Part shown: positions 18,242-28,019 of the stretch, in pieces
Layout: each line of letters opens with the position of its first letter
Numbering within the stretch: position 1 is the first letter of the stretch
From: CAXBID01 sp963815305
GTDB lineage: Bacteria; Bacteroidota; Bacteroidia; Flavobacteriales; Flavobacteriaceae
Length of the DNA: 64,000 nucleotides
Direction of reading: 5' to 3'
Assembly (NCBI GenBank): GCA_963815305.1
Contig: CAWFFW010000002.1
Location: 434,001 to 498,000 of the forward strand
Made by a program: the position numbers and the translations under genes
The notes under the pieces: model-generated
What the model was told of the DNA's origin: nothing
What the model saw: the letters and a program-made list of their open reading frames with translations, nothing else
The model's database searches: none

Positions 18242-19990
18242 TTAGACCCTTATAATGCTTCCCCTCTCGGTTTCACTCCATTGTCCATTACTATCCTGAA
18301 TTCTGACCTCATACCTTTGGTCTAGGTACTTCAAATCTTTTTCTTTCCCCTGTGTTTCTAAAGTAAAATATCTGTTTACTCCAGTGCCTCTAGCATCATT
18401 ATAGCTGAAAAGGAAAGTATCCCATTTGCCACTTTTCCTGTTCCAAATTCGTATTTCTACTCTTTGCAATGATGCTCCATTGAAAGCTTCTGAACAGCTC
18501 ACGTCCCAGCATGTATGTATTCTCACCGTATAATCACATCCGTTCCAACCACCGCAACTTATATTATGCTTCTCTCCTTTAACTTTAACCATCGGTTTTT
18601 TAAACATTGTAATGGGTTCACTAACAGTTTGTGCGATTCCCGTAGAATTCTCAACTCTAAAATTGATGGTAAAATTTTCATCAGTTTGCGGATAAAACTG
18701 CAAAGGAGTTGAACCGTAGTCCAATGGTATGGACTCACCTTCCCTGTAACTTCTACCCTTATAGGTTATAAACCCTGCGGTTGCTCCTGTAAAGCTAAAT
18801 GTCATATTATAAGTAACTTTTAAATCATGTCCAGATGTGGCGCTAGTAACGGCAGTTAGCAGAAATGGTTGATTCTCGTACTTATCTTGAGAAGATTGAC
18901 TAACTGTTAAATCAAAAAATTCCTCATACTTTATGTATTGAATGTTTACTGTAGCTGTTTTGGGAACATCTGATGAAGACCTTACATTGAATATAATTAC
19001 ATGGTTTCCTTCCGAAATACCTGTGTACGTTCCAGTAAATGAACCAACTGGAACCGAAAAAATTTCTCCTGGCGCATACGTCTGACCGTCATATTCAAGA
19101 CTACCATTGCTGTCCCCAGATGTATAGAACATGGTATACGTTTCCCCACCAACATCCAATTCTGAAATATTGAAATTCACCGCAACAGGGTTACCCGTAA
19201 ACTCATCAGTATCCAATGCATTTGCTGTAAATAGATAGTCTTTATTAAGAACCATCAATATTAATTCTTCTGTTTTTGTTGCTCCATCTGGAGCTTTGGC
19301 TGTTACTATCAATTTATGTTCCCCTAGGGTTTCTGGAAGATAACTCAATTCCGACTGACCTTTAGGTAATAAAAATTCTTTCCCTTCTCCATATTCTTCA
19401 TCTTCATAATACAGTTTCCCTGTACCGTTTTCAACTTGATAAGTCATTACAAATTCATTTTCTTCATCCGTAACAATGTTGCGAATTAGTGTAACATTAA
19501 TTGGGTTTTTTGAATTGATGATAAATTTATTTGACCCTTTATTAAGTAGAAAGCTGAAGTCTGAAAATTTAGTGTCATATAATAACTCTAATTCTTTTTT
19601 ATTGGAATTGCTATCCCATGCTATAACTTTGACCTTGTGAATCCCGGTGTTTAGAGGCATGTAATTATATGCAAAATCCAATTTTGAAACATTCAAGGTA
19701 TCGTTAGCCTTTATGGTATCACCTTCAATAGTTAAAAAATAACCTTCTGCATCAGAAATATTATATTTCATATGATAACTTACAGTGGTAATTTCTTTTT
19801 CAGGAATCAAAGAAAATGATGTTTTTGTGGGCGTAAATACAAACCCATCCTCATCATGCTCTTCGGTAAAATTAAAGTCGAAGTTATCAAGGATGATAGG
19901 GTCAAAATCTTTGGAACAACCAAAGAAAAGAAGAATTAGAAATGTGAATAGCCCGAACAAGGCTTTAATAATGTTAGCGTGTTTTTTCAT
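18242..19990 (-). CDS. traQ: TraQ-like conjugation lipoprotein with four Ig-like repeats
   Basis: After a lipobox (ILLFFGC) the 582-residue protein has four beta-sandwich repeats of about 100 residues (roughly 50-140, 145-248, 250-355, 357-462). They share the pattern Y-M-Y/T-x-G-x-G-x-L-x-Y/F-x-G-x-x-Y-x-x-G, as in MFYTSGDSNGSLEYDGQTYA and TGATAGFITYKGRSYREGES. That is the DUF3872/TraQ signature. A C-terminal domain (465-582) contains a CGGWNGC pair and a WNRKSGKWDTFLF strand. Bacteroides TraQ has a single domain, so this is a much enlarged form. It is the last gene of the transfer operon and is probably surface exposed. Confidence 0.7.
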   Translation of the reverse strand: MKKHANIIKALFGLFTFLILLFFGCSKDFDPIILDNFDFNFTEEHDEDGFVFTPTKTSFSLIPEKEITTVSYHMKYNISDAEGYFLTIEGDTIKANDTLNVSKLDFAYNYMPLNTGIHKVKVIAWDSNSNKKELELLYDTKFSDFSFLLNKGSNKFIINSKNPINVTLIRNIVTDEENEFVMTYQVENGTGKLYYEDEEYGEGKEFLLPKGQSELSYLPETLGEHKLIVTAKAPDGATKTEELILMVLNKDYLFTANALDTDEFTGNPVAVNFNISELDVGGETYTMFYTSGDSNGSLEYDGQTYAPGEIFSVPVGSFTGTYTGISEGNHVIIFNVRSSSDVPKTATVNIQYIKYEEFFDLTVSQSSQDKYENQPFLLTAVTSATSGHDLKVTYNMTFSFTGATAGFITYKGRSYREGESIPLDYGSTPLQFYPQTDENFTINFRVENSTGIAQTVSEPITMFKKPMVKVKGEKHNISCGGWNGCDYTVRIHTCWDVSCSEAFNGASLQRVEIRIWNRKSGKWDTFLFSYNDARGTGVNRYFTLETQGKEKDLKYLDQRYEVRIQDSNGQWSETERGSIIRV

Positions 19991-20001
19991 TTTGTGTGGT
20001 T

Positions 20002-20547
20002 TTAAAAAAGAAAATATCGTAAGCCTATGCCTGCATATGGATAAAACTTTCCGATATCACTATTTGCATGATAGTATTCATTTGCTTTTATTAAGATTGT
20101 AAAATTATTTCCTAAAATTATTTCGCCTTCTAGCCCTACAAATACCCCATATATCAATTGACTTTCAGCATCTATTATTGCACCTGTGTACAAGGTATTG
20201 TTCCCATTGTTTATAGACTCATAACCAATGACTCCCCCGCCCCCTATATTAAGTGTATATCTCTTAAAACTGGGTTGTTCCCACACTTTAATAAAATAGC
20301 CAGGTTGAACGGTAAATATGTTATATGGAATTTCAAAGGTGCCTTTGTCTTCTGCTATGGCAACAAAAACATTTAATTGTGCATAAGTCTTTCTATTTAA
20401 ATGGTAATTATATGTGGCCATAAAGCCTAAGCCATCTTCAACATATCCAGCGCTTACGCCGATTGATGAAGCATAGTTTTCACCTCTCTGAGCCGAAACG
20501 AATAGAACGGTAAAAAATAAAACGGAATTGAGTAGTGCTTTTTTCAT
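20002..20547 (-). CDS. traO: Conjugal transfer protein TraO
   Basis: The 181-residue product has a Sec signal (LLNSVLFFTVLFVSAQ) and a small outer-membrane beta-barrel pattern of alternating residues, ending IGKFYPYAGIGLRYFLF with the C-terminal aromatic residue expected of barrel proteins. This fits TraO of Bacteroides conjugative transposons. It lies between traN (2-base gap) and traQ (11-base gap) in the canonical order. It would be an outer-membrane part of the type IV secretion apparatus. Confidence 0.85.
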   Translation of the reverse strand: MKKALLNSVLFFTVLFVSAQRGENYASSIGVSAGYVEDGLGFMATYNYHLNRKTYAQLNVFVAIAEDKGTFEIPYNIFTVQPGYFIKVWEQPSFKRYTLNIGGGGVIGYESINNGNNTLYTGAIIDAESQLIYGVFVGLEGEIILGNNFTILIKANEYYHANSDIGKFYPYAGIGLRYFLF

Positions 20548-20549
20548 GT

Positions 20550-21491
20550 TTAAAATCGTATAGGTTTGTTTAAAATGTCCTTACCTATCCGTAAAGACAA
20601 ATTCCGATTACCAGACTCTTCATCGAGTTCAATCAAAAGTGATTTTTTATTATCTAGTGTGAATTGTTTAAACACTAAGACAAAATGATTTTCCGTATTG
20701 CCTTTGACTGTTCTAGGCACCTTATACTCATAGAGCAAACCACTTTTTTTGGTTATAGGGATTTTCTGTTTTGTTGTGTTCTTATAGGAACTTTCAATGA
20801 AATATTTAATGAAATTTATATCTAAATCAATTCCTTCCTTGTTTTCAAGTTTTAATTGTACATAGAGTTCATTATTGTTATAATATACCCCCTTGAGCCA
20901 TAAGAAAACATTATCTTTCCGTGCAAAGTAGCGGGGTATTTTAGCTTTGTCAAATTGCATATAAAAACTCTTTCTCCTATAGTATTCATAAGGGTTTTCG
21001 GCGTATAGAGTCTGTGAAGTAAATTGTGGTATTGAATCCTTTGGTACTTCAACATTTTGGTCTATGTCTTTCGTGTGTATTTCTGATGAAGAGCCTGCAT
21101 TCTTCTTTTTTTTCTCCTTATTAATATTCACTTCCGCCATATCGGAACTGATATTCCATGTCAAATTATTAGGACTATATGAGAGTTTTAGTATAAAGTC
21201 ATATAAATTTCCAGATTCAGTAATAACCGTAAGGTTTGTAAAATTCTCTTTTTCAACAGCAAGGTCATCATAATAAATTTTCAGTATTCTGCTATTGAAT
21301 TTGCTTCCTATTTCTTTCGGAAGGTCTATTGAAAAGCCTATATCACTGCCTATAATGCTCTCAGCGATATTTTCTTGAAAGATTAATATTGTTTTAAATT
21401 TTCTGGAAACCTCTATGGTGTCTCGGATTCCCTGTCCAAAGGAGCAGTATCCGAAAATTAGAAAAAGTGGGAGTAGTGATTTTGTATTCAT
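20550..21491 (-). CDS. traN: Conjugal transfer protein TraN (DUF4138)
   Basis: The 313-residue protein has a signal peptide (SLLPLFLIFGYCSFGQ) and the TraN fold: an N-terminal beta-rich part starting KTILIFQENIAESIIGSDIG, a charged linker (NKEKKKKNAGSSSE), and a C-terminal domain with NVFLWLKGVYYNNNELYVQL, a typical segment of the family. TraN is the counterpart of VirB9 in Bacteroidota T4SS, forming the outer-membrane-proximal core. It follows traM by 13 bases. Confidence 0.88.
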   Translation of the reverse strand: MNTKSLLPLFLIFGYCSFGQGIRDTIEVSRKFKTILIFQENIAESIIGSDIGFSIDLPKEIGSKFNSRILKIYYDDLAVEKENFTNLTVITESGNLYDFILKLSYSPNNLTWNISSDMAEVNINKEKKKKNAGSSSEIHTKDIDQNVEVPKDSIPQFTSQTLYAENPYEYYRRKSFYMQFDKAKIPRYFARKDNVFLWLKGVYYNNNELYVQLKLENKEGIDLDINFIKYFIESSYKNTTKQKIPITKKSGLLYEYKVPRTVKGNTENHFVLVFKQFTLDNKKSLLIELDEESGNRNLSLRIGKDILNKPIRF

Positions 21492-21504
21492 ATGATATGA
21501 TTTT

Positions 21505-22527
21505 TTATTTAGATACTAGGTACACTTTGTGTCCATTCATAAGTAATATTTCGTCACGATTCTTTTTTTTCTTCTGTCCAAAGAACTTACCAAATGCTCT
21601 AATAGCGTTATTCGTCATTGGAATATCCACATTATCAGAGAGTTCTTTTGAGATGTCTTGAACACTACCTTCTTGTACCTCTGAATAAAACTCCATAAGT
21701 AACTCTCCAGCCTTTTCATTATGTATTCCAAGCCTGTCATCTTCTTCATCCCTAACTTCTAAGGGTATTTGAAAACCATCAATATTCTTTATATCCAATA
21801 AGACTCTGGATTGTTTAATATTTGCAGTTGCATAAACAAAAGTATTTTTAGGGAACATTTTTTCGTTAAAATGGAAGTCTTCACGTAAAATCAACGTAAC
21901 CCTATTACCTGGGATAATAAATTGATCTCTATAAATTGTTGCCCTAATATTGACTTTTGAAATAAGCTCATTTAAACCTGCATTATTTTTAATAGGTGCA
22001 GAATAATCTTGACTTCGCGCCTTTCTTTCTTCTTTGGCTTGCTGGAGCATTTTTCTATACTCCAGTCTTTTTTCAGATTCAGAAAGCTGTTTAGGTTTAG
22101 ACGAATAAGTACTTGTGGGTTTTGAATTTTCTGCTGATAATTTATTATTATCGTATAAATTGGAACTAATGGTATTATCATCAATGGAAAAACTGTCCAA
22201 ATCTTCCAATATGCGTTCAAGGGAATCTTTTTCTTCTTCCCTACCCATTATATTTTTAATTGAACCTTTGGAGCGTGAACGCTCCAAAGAATCTTTTATG
22301 GACTCTTTAAAGTATGAATTCGGGTCTTTTATTTCTAGTTCATTGGATTGGTTGGGTAACGAATTATTGTATCCGTTTTCTATTTGTCCGTCATTGAAGG
22401 ATACCTTCATCCCGTTAAGACTAGTAGTGACAAAGTATATTAGTAGTAAAATTACGATTGGAGAAGCAAGGGCAAATAACTTATGTTGCCTAATCCATGT
22501 ATTAAATTTTTGAGTGTTCAGTCCCAT
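21505..22527 (-). CDS. traM: Conjugative transposon protein TraM (VirB10-like)
   Basis: The 340-residue protein has a short cytoplasmic start, one membrane helix (LFALASPIVILLLIYFVTT), a long low-complexity periplasmic linker rich in Ser, Lys and Glu, and a C-terminal beta domain (IRATIYRDQFIIPGNRVTLIL; FPKNTFVYATANIKQSRVLL) like VirB10. It spans the envelope and couples the inner-membrane complex with the TraN core. It lies between traK and traN in the standard order. Confidence 0.88.
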   Translation of the reverse strand: MGLNTQKFNTWIRQHKLFALASPIVILLLIYFVTTSLNGMKVSFNDGQIENGYNNSLPNQSNELEIKDPNSYFKESIKDSLERSRSKGSIKNIMGREEEKDSLERILEDLDSFSIDDNTISSNLYDNNKLSAENSKPTSTYSSKPKQLSESEKRLEYRKMLQQAKEERKARSQDYSAPIKNNAGLNELISKVNIRATIYRDQFIIPGNRVTLILREDFHFNEKMFPKNTFVYATANIKQSRVLLDIKNIDGFQIPLEVRDEEDDRLGIHNEKAGELLMEFYSEVQEGSVQDISKELSDNVDIPMTNNAIRAFGKFFGQKKKKNRDEILLMNGHKVYLVSK

Positions 22528-22533
22528 AGTAAA

Positions 22534-23163
22534 TTAGTAGGTTAAGTCTTTATTGTCCAAAACAACAAAACGAGCAATTTTTAGCCCATTCAGATTGTTT
22601 GGAGTAGTTTTAGTTTCTTTAATATAGCCAGTCGTTATCAGACTTCTATATTCGGTATCTCCATCTTTTTCTATTCTTTGTTTTCCAATAAACTGAAATC
22701 GGAATGGATATTTAGAATAATCAATGATTATAGTATCCTTTTCTAACTCAATCGAGTAACTACTTTTTGCAATGTCTTCATAATAATCCTGGTCAACTAA
22801 ACGGTTGTAAAGGCGGGAACCTGAATGGTCCACCATATAGAGTGCCTTTTCCTCTATATTTTTTTTTATAAACTCTAAATCTGGTTCTAAAGAGAAAAAG
22901 AGTTCATGGAAAATATTTACATGTCCTTCACACAATATGTCGATTGCCCTTTTGTAGTCCTTAACCCTAACCATTGCCAGTTTTTGGTCATTATCCAAAA
23001 GGTAAAAACTGTTTTTTGCGTTTTCATTTGTTCTGTAATTAAAATAAATACAGAACAAGCTACAAAAAAACATGAGTGTTAAAGATAGCAAAACCAGTTG
23101 ATTACTTCGTTTCTCTGACGTATTAATCTTGTTAAAAACCTTATAAGTGTCGTTTAATCGCAT
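22534..23163 (-). CDS. traK: Conjugative transposon protein TraK (VirB8-like)
   Basis: The 209 residues show a short cytoplasmic part, a single TM helix (LVLLSLTLMFFCSLFCIYF) and a periplasmic domain of VirB8 type (RAIDILCEGHVNIFHELFFS, a well-conserved TraK segment; later YPFRFQFIGKQRIE). It is a bitopic assembly factor of the inner-membrane complex. It starts 4 bases after traJ ends and precedes traM by 6 bases, so translation is tightly coupled. Confidence 0.88.
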   Translation of the reverse strand: MRLNDTYKVFNKINTSEKRSNQLVLLSLTLMFFCSLFCIYFNYRTNENAKNSFYLLDNDQKLAMVRVKDYKRAIDILCEGHVNIFHELFFSLEPDLEFIKKNIEEKALYMVDHSGSRLYNRLVDQDYYEDIAKSSYSIELEKDTIIIDYSKYPFRFQFIGKQRIEKDGDTEYRSLITTGYIKETKTTPNNLNGLKIARFVVLDNKDLTY

Positions 23164-23167
23164 TTTT

Positions 23168-24085
23168 TTATTGAATTAATGTTCTTATACCTTTTGTAGT
23201 CCCTCCTGTTTTAACATCCATTGCTGTTTGGGCTGCTTTTTTGCCATAATGTTTAGTTTTATCTTTTAATTGACTAGCACTTACATTCATTCCTTGTACA
23301 ATAAAATTGGCAAGTGTTGGAGCTTTTAGATAAACAAATAAATTCATCATTATCAAAAGTGCACTCGTTAAAACCAGTCCTAAATTGGCATCATTGCCAA
23401 GCAGGAGGGAATCAATCAGTTTCTCCATTATTTTTAACATGAAATTATCTATGAGGTACAACATTGGAATCCAAAGGCAAACACTCATAAATTTTTGCAA
23501 CCAAGCCTTCCACATCCCCGAAAGGGCTGGTATAAATGATAATCCGATATTTAGTGGGCCAAATATTATCAAGACAAATAAATAAACCACCGACATAGCC
23601 TTTATACCTATGAAAACAACCGTTGAAATTATTGAAGCAAATGAAGTGATTCCAGAAGTCATTCCGCTTAAAACCAGCGATTCCAATGCCGCTGAATCTA
23701 GCGTAAGTAAACTCCAAGAAGAACCCACATCTTTCATAGCTTCAGTTTGTGCATAATAGATTTTTAATTGCAGTACATCCCAAGAAACATCATTGGCCTT
23801 TAAAGAATTTCCTATCCCTTCATAAAAAGTAAAAATTGATTTTGCAAATACTTTGTACTTAAAAAGCATGATGGCTAATGGCACCCATTTTAGATATTCA
23901 AAAAAATCAGCTCTCTTTTCTTCATTCATTAAGACTCTTAGTGCAATTATTCCAATTCCGATGTATGCAAATTGCTGTCCAATACTTATAATTGGGTCAA
24001 CAGAATCAAATGCATCAAGTATGTATTGGTCAAACAATTCGTTGACCACTTCGCGAATCCCCTTATCTGTCTTGTTTAGGTACAT
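23168..24085 (-). CDS. traJ: Conjugative transposon protein TraJ (VirB6-like)
   Basis: This is a 305-residue polytopic membrane protein. At least six hydrophobic helices are visible, for instance QFAYIGIGIIALRVLM, VPLAIMLFKYKVFA, IISTVVFIGIKAMSVVYLFV and LVLTSALLIMMNLFVYL. The C-terminus is basic (KHYGKKAAQTAMDV). The pattern LFVLIIFGPLNIGLSFIPAL, with a short following loop, matches the TraJ family. It would form the inner-membrane channel. It lies between traI (10 bases) and traK. Confidence 0.85.
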   Translation of the reverse strand: MYLNKTDKGIREVVNELFDQYILDAFDSVDPIISIGQQFAYIGIGIIALRVLMNEEKRADFFEYLKWVPLAIMLFKYKVFAKSIFTFYEGIGNSLKANDVSWDVLQLKIYYAQTEAMKDVGSSWSLLTLDSAALESLVLSGMTSGITSFASIISTVVFIGIKAMSVVYLFVLIIFGPLNIGLSFIPALSGMWKAWLQKFMSVCLWIPMLYLIDNFMLKIMEKLIDSLLLGNDANLGLVLTSALLIMMNLFVYLKAPTLANFIVQGMNVSASQLKDKTKHYGKKAAQTAMDVKTGGTTKGIRTLIQ

Positions 24086-24095
24086 AAATCTAGAT

Positions 24096-24731
24096 TTAGT
24101 TTTTATTCAAATCAATTAGTGTTTTACGAATATCCCTTGTAGAATTAAGTTGCTTTAACTTTTTTTCGTATGCTATAAGGTTATCGAATATTTCCGTTAG
24201 TTTTATGCTTATTTCATCTATCTTTTTAAGCCGTTCTTCAGGTTGTATAATTGACCTGGTATATAATATGGTTTTGCATTGCTTGAACAAATCTGTAGTT
24301 TTCATTACCGCATTTGCGACATACGAAAAAAATTCTTTGCTCTCTTCCTTATCTAGGTTCTCAAAGGCCCTAACACTTTGCTGAGAAGCTCGATAAGCTT
24401 TAAGAATTTTGTTCTTTAAATTCACAACAGTAATTACTTCCGTTGATTTCATTACATAATCTGGAGCCGTTTTTTTTGCCTCAAGCTCCTCTTTCAATAT
24501 CTCTTTGGATTTTGATGTTAGGTTGTTATTTTTTTCCAAAAGACTTATCAATCTTTCTAAATTCTGGTTTATTGTAGTTAATTGAACCCCCATAGATTTT
24601 ATTTGCATATTTGTTTGCAATAGTTGACTGTTAATCATTCCCAATGTGGCATTGGCGGCGGCATCAGTAACGGGAATTTGTCCAAAGGCTAACATTGGGA
24701 TTATACTGATTAAAAAAATTATTTTTTTCAT
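24096..24731 (-). CDS. traI: Conjugative transposon TraI (DUF4141-like, VirB5 position)
   Basis: The 211-residue protein has a signal peptide (IIFLISIIPMLAFGQIPVTD) and a mainly alpha-helical mature part with long amphipathic helices (ATLGMINSQLLQTNMQIKSM; LEEKNNNLTSKSKEIL-type coil), ending RDIRKTLIDLNKN. It fits TraI/DUF4141, a periplasmic helical protein comparable to VirB5. The position between traG and traJ is canonical. This TraI is unrelated to the F-plasmid relaxase of the same name. Confidence 0.82.
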   Translation of the reverse strand: MKKIIFLISIIPMLAFGQIPVTDAAANATLGMINSQLLQTNMQIKSMGVQLTTINQNLERLISLLEKNNNLTSKSKEILKEELEAKKTAPDYVMKSTEVITVVNLKNKILKAYRASQQSVRAFENLDKEESKEFFSYVANAVMKTTDLFKQCKTILYTRSIIQPEERLKKIDEISIKLTEIFDNLIAYEKKLKQLNSTRDIRKTLIDLNKN

Positions 24732-24742
24732 GTCATAAGATT

Positions 24743-27286
24743 TTAATTGGAAGACCGATAGGCGTATTCCTTTGCGGTCAATTCCCAGTTATTATTATTT
24801 TTTTCATATAGGGTATTGATTCTATCACTTTGAGTAGGGTTGGTTTCATAGATACACTTTTCTACTAATGAGGTTTCAACACCATAAACTTTCACCCTAT
24901 CCATCCAACAAAAAGCCACTTCCCTAAATTTTCTTTTTTCTGGTAAGTCTTTGTTTATGGAGAGTATTAATTGCTTTTGCTTTTCCCCTAAGCCCATTAC
25001 ACTTTGGATTTTTTCAAAAGACCCCTCGAAGTCTCTCATATCTAAGAAAACTTTAATATGTGAATTGACCACAATGGCATTTTTTATCACTTTTGATGCA
25101 ATAAAATCATCCACTTTTTGAGAAATAAAAATGGGTTGTCCCCCATATTTTCTAGCCATTCGGGACTGATTATTAAAATAATCTTCAAGCTCGGTTCTAG
25201 CTAGAGCTTTCCATGCCTCATCCACAACCATCATTTTATTGATGGCGAGTTTGGATTTATCATTCAACTTTTTGTTAAAAATTTCCATAATCATAAGGGC
25301 GGTTATGGGGAATAAAAGCTCATTATCTATAAGCTTTCCAAGTTTGAAATAAACTACTTTCTCATTGCTTAGGCGGGTAATTCGCTCGTCCTCTCGGTTA
25401 AGTAATTTTCCCCTTGGATTATCTTTATAGTATTTTTCCAAAAGGAAAAGGAAAGCATTTGGGTCAAAGACATCTCTTGCGACTTTCTTGGACTTGGTTT
25501 GTTCATTTAAATGACTTCGGCAATATTCGTAGAAAGTATTGAAACAAAAATTTTGGTTTTCTTTCTCCCACATTTGGTTGTAATATCCAATAACAAGGTT
25601 TTCCAAAACCGTTTTTTTGACTTCATTGGACATTGAATTGTCTGTATTTTTTTCGTCACCAGTTATCAATTTCAATAGCGTGACGAGATAGACAATCTTA
25701 TCTTCTGTTAACGTGGTTTTGTTATTCCCGTGGTAAACAGTATCATAATTGTCGAGCATGAACGGGTTGAAAGTAAATGGGCTTTCATCATCATGTTCAA
25801 TTATAATCCCGTCAAAAACTTTAGTAAGTTTATCATATGAGTTACCGTCTTCCATAATTATGGCTTCTGCACCTTGTCGAAGCTCAGAAGAAATATAATG
25901 ATTGGCTACATAGGATTTACCACCACCAGAACCAGAAGCAATTAGCATTCCCCTATTAAAAATCCAATCATTTTTCTCTGGTTCCCTGTAAACACTCACG
26001 GTTAATGGTCTTCCAGAAATTCTATCTACGAGTCTTAATCCATCAACAGCTTTTGAACTGTCTTTATATTCGCCTTCAAAATATAACAACGATGCAGCCA
26101 TATCACTGGACATTGGCAAATACATATCTGATGAAAGACCAACTGCATTACCCGGAACACCAGCAAAGAATAGATTTTTACGATCTATTGTATTTTCCTT
26201 TGCATTAACTTTTAGTTTTTTAAAAGCACCTGCAATAGTATTACACATTTTTCGATGTCCTTCTTTTTTGTTTTCAAATCCTAATACATTCAAATGGTAA
26301 AATACTATCTCCTTATGATTTTCGAGAATATCACTATTAAACTCGTAGATTTGGTTGGCATAGATACCGTTGCTATCATCTTTCCTTCCATTTCCAAATT
26401 GGTTAAAACGTTTGGCTTTCTTTCTTAATTGACCCAGTGCTTTATCTTGTTCTGGGATATAGATATATTGATTGATAATGTGCTCGTGAGGTATCTTGAA
26501 CCCAATCGAGAACAAATTCCCTATTGGAAATTTGTTATGCCTAGTGGTAAACTTTCCATATAGTTCATTTTGCCCTATTTGCTCTTTTGTAAACTGGTCA
26601 AGGTTTTCTAGCGTATAAAATTGTGCTAGTTTCTCTCCAATTTGTATCTGATTATTTGAGAAGTCGATATCGGGCAAATTTTTATTCTGACAGGAAAGAC
26701 TAAAGTATTTTGCATATAAACCGTTGTCATCAAATAAATCTTCATAATTGAGAATGGTGGATTTAATTAAACCTGAACTATTTATTAGGTCTGAGACATT
26801 TTCCACTTTACTCTCAAAATCCAGTAAAATATCAGAATTAACAAATTCTTCTGGTATTGTTTTTTCTAAGAAATAATCTCTTTTTTTGGATAAAAAAGAG
26901 TTTACCCTCTTTGACCCATACTTAATGTAATTGGTAGGTACTATGCTGATAAAAAGAAAATGATTGGCTCTCAAAAAAGTCCGTTCATTAAAGTACAACT
27001 CATTGCCTCTTTCCATAAAATCTCCTTCCAATCTTTGACCAATGGGTTTGTAATTTTCTTCAAAGAAGTAATCTTGTCGATGCAAAAGTTTATTAGGCCC
27101 TAATATGTTAATCACGTTGAAAAACAATTCATTTAGAATTGTATAATCTGTTTGGTCAAGGGAGAATACTTCTGGAAGTTCCAGTTTTAATGGAATAGTA
27201 ACACACCCCTTTTCCTTTGAAATCAAGGATTTTCTTTCATATCCATAAATTGGAAATGTATCTAGTAATTCTACTCTTTTTTCCAT
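24743..27286 (-). CDS. traG: TraG conjugation ATPase (VirB4-like)
   Basis: At 847 residues it has the size of Bacteroidota TraG. Walker A is ASGSGGGKSYVANHYIS at about residue 450 and Walker B is KMMVVDEAWKALAR; motifs around QPIFISQKVDDF follow. It powers T4SS assembly and substrate export from the cytoplasmic face of the inner membrane. Its start overlaps the end of traF by 16 bases, so the two are translationally coupled, as in many VirB3/VirB4 pairs. Confidence 0.93.
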   Translation of the reverse strand: MEKRVELLDTFPIYGYERKSLISKEKGCVTIPLKLELPEVFSLDQTDYTILNELFFNVINILGPNKLLHRQDYFFEENYKPIGQRLEGDFMERGNELYFNERTFLRANHFLFISIVPTNYIKYGSKRVNSFLSKKRDYFLEKTIPEEFVNSDILLDFESKVENVSDLINSSGLIKSTILNYEDLFDDNGLYAKYFSLSCQNKNLPDIDFSNNQIQIGEKLAQFYTLENLDQFTKEQIGQNELYGKFTTRHNKFPIGNLFSIGFKIPHEHIINQYIYIPEQDKALGQLRKKAKRFNQFGNGRKDDSNGIYANQIYEFNSDILENHKEIVFYHLNVLGFENKKEGHRKMCNTIAGAFKKLKVNAKENTIDRKNLFFAGVPGNAVGLSSDMYLPMSSDMAASLLYFEGEYKDSSKAVDGLRLVDRISGRPLTVSVYREPEKNDWIFNRGMLIASGSGGGKSYVANHYISSELRQGAEAIIMEDGNSYDKLTKVFDGIIIEHDDESPFTFNPFMLDNYDTVYHGNNKTTLTEDKIVYLVTLLKLITGDEKNTDNSMSNEVKKTVLENLVIGYYNQMWEKENQNFCFNTFYEYCRSHLNEQTKSKKVARDVFDPNAFLFLLEKYYKDNPRGKLLNREDERITRLSNEKVVYFKLGKLIDNELLFPITALMIMEIFNKKLNDKSKLAINKMMVVDEAWKALARTELEDYFNNQSRMARKYGGQPIFISQKVDDFIASKVIKNAIVVNSHIKVFLDMRDFEGSFEKIQSVMGLGEKQKQLILSINKDLPEKRKFREVAFCWMDRVKVYGVETSLVEKCIYETNPTQSDRINTLYEKNNNNWELTAKEYAYRSSN

Positions 27287-27594
27287 ATCAACATTTTAGA
27301 GAATGAATTGGAGACCCTAATCTTTTTAGGTTTAGACTTATCAGCAATTTTTTTCAGGAATCCATTAGCACCATAAGTCTTTGAATAGAAAAGAAGTATT
27401 GCAAAGACAAAGAGCATTAAACAAGCCGTAAAAACCAATGCAAGAGCTGTGGAAATAACAATTGATAGACCAAAGCCGAAAGCAATTATACCTAAGCCTA
27501 TGTATATACAATAGTTTATGTACTTAGCCTTTAAACCTAAGAACAAGACTTCTTTTTGAAGTCCTTTACGTATTTGGACGAAGTGGTTTTCCAT
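27271..27594 (-). CDS. traF: TraF (DUF4133, VirB3-like)
   Basis: This 107-residue protein has two closely spaced membrane helices (YCIYIGLGIIAFGFGLSIVI; ALALVFTACLMLFVFAILL) after a short N-terminal KGLQKEVLFLGLKAKY segment typical of the family. The basic C-terminus KPKKIRVSN is also usual. It pairs with the VirB4-like TraG, with which its gene overlaps. It follows traE by 11 bases. Confidence 0.87.
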   Translation of the reverse strand: MENHFVQIRKGLQKEVLFLGLKAKYINYCIYIGLGIIAFGFGLSIVISTALALVFTACLMLFVFAILLFYSKTYGANGFLKKIADKSKPKKIRVSNSFSKMLIWKKE

Positions 27595-27605
27595 ATCGAA
27601 TAAAC

Positions 27606-28019
27606 TTAAGAGCGCATGCTATCTCCGACAGCCAACAGAATCCAGAAAATGGCAATCCCAATGATAACTTGCCCCACTTTTTTGGACAAATCACTTTGTT
27701 GATCTCTTAAATACAAGAATACCAACCCTCCAATAATTATAGAAACACCAGCAATTGTTTTGACCGCTCGAATAATAATGTCTGCAATCCTTTTGATGTC
27801 GCTTTCTCCTTGTTGAAGTTCTTGAGCTAATTCGTTTAATTGTCCGTAAGATATTCTTGGAACAACAAGGAGAAAAACTATAAAAAATAGTTTGATTTCA
27901 AAGTGCGGAATATTTTCTCCCTGAAGAATTCTTGCTAAATCAGATAATCTAAGTTTCGGAGTCGGAATCTTTTTTGTTCGCAGAATCTTTGCTGCGAATG
28001 ACTTTAAATGTTTCATCAT
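27606..28019 (-). CDS. traE: TraE (DUF4134, pilin-like VirB2 counterpart)
   Basis: The core has a signal-like helix (IKLFFIVFLLVVPRISYGQ) and two membrane helices (IAGVSIIIGGLVFLYL; QVIIGIAIFWILLAVG), the DUF4134 pattern. The start is odd: the ATG at 28019 puts 41 extra residues ahead of the signal helix and overlaps the upstream gene by 71 bases. No later ATG is available before the helix. The leader TTCCTTAACTCGTAAAAATG directly before this ATG recurs at other starts in the element and supports the choice. Confidence 0.78.
   Translation of the reverse strand: MMKHLKSFAAKILRTKKIPTPKLRLSDLARILQGENIPHFEIKLFFIVFLLVVPRISYGQLNELAQELQQGESDIKRIADIIIRAVKTIAGVSIIIGGLVFLYLRDQQSDLSKKVGQVIIGIAIFWILLAVGDSMRS

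Noticed and set aside
23445..23717. 90-codon frame on the same strand as traJ
   Set aside because: It is an out-of-frame shadow of traJ.
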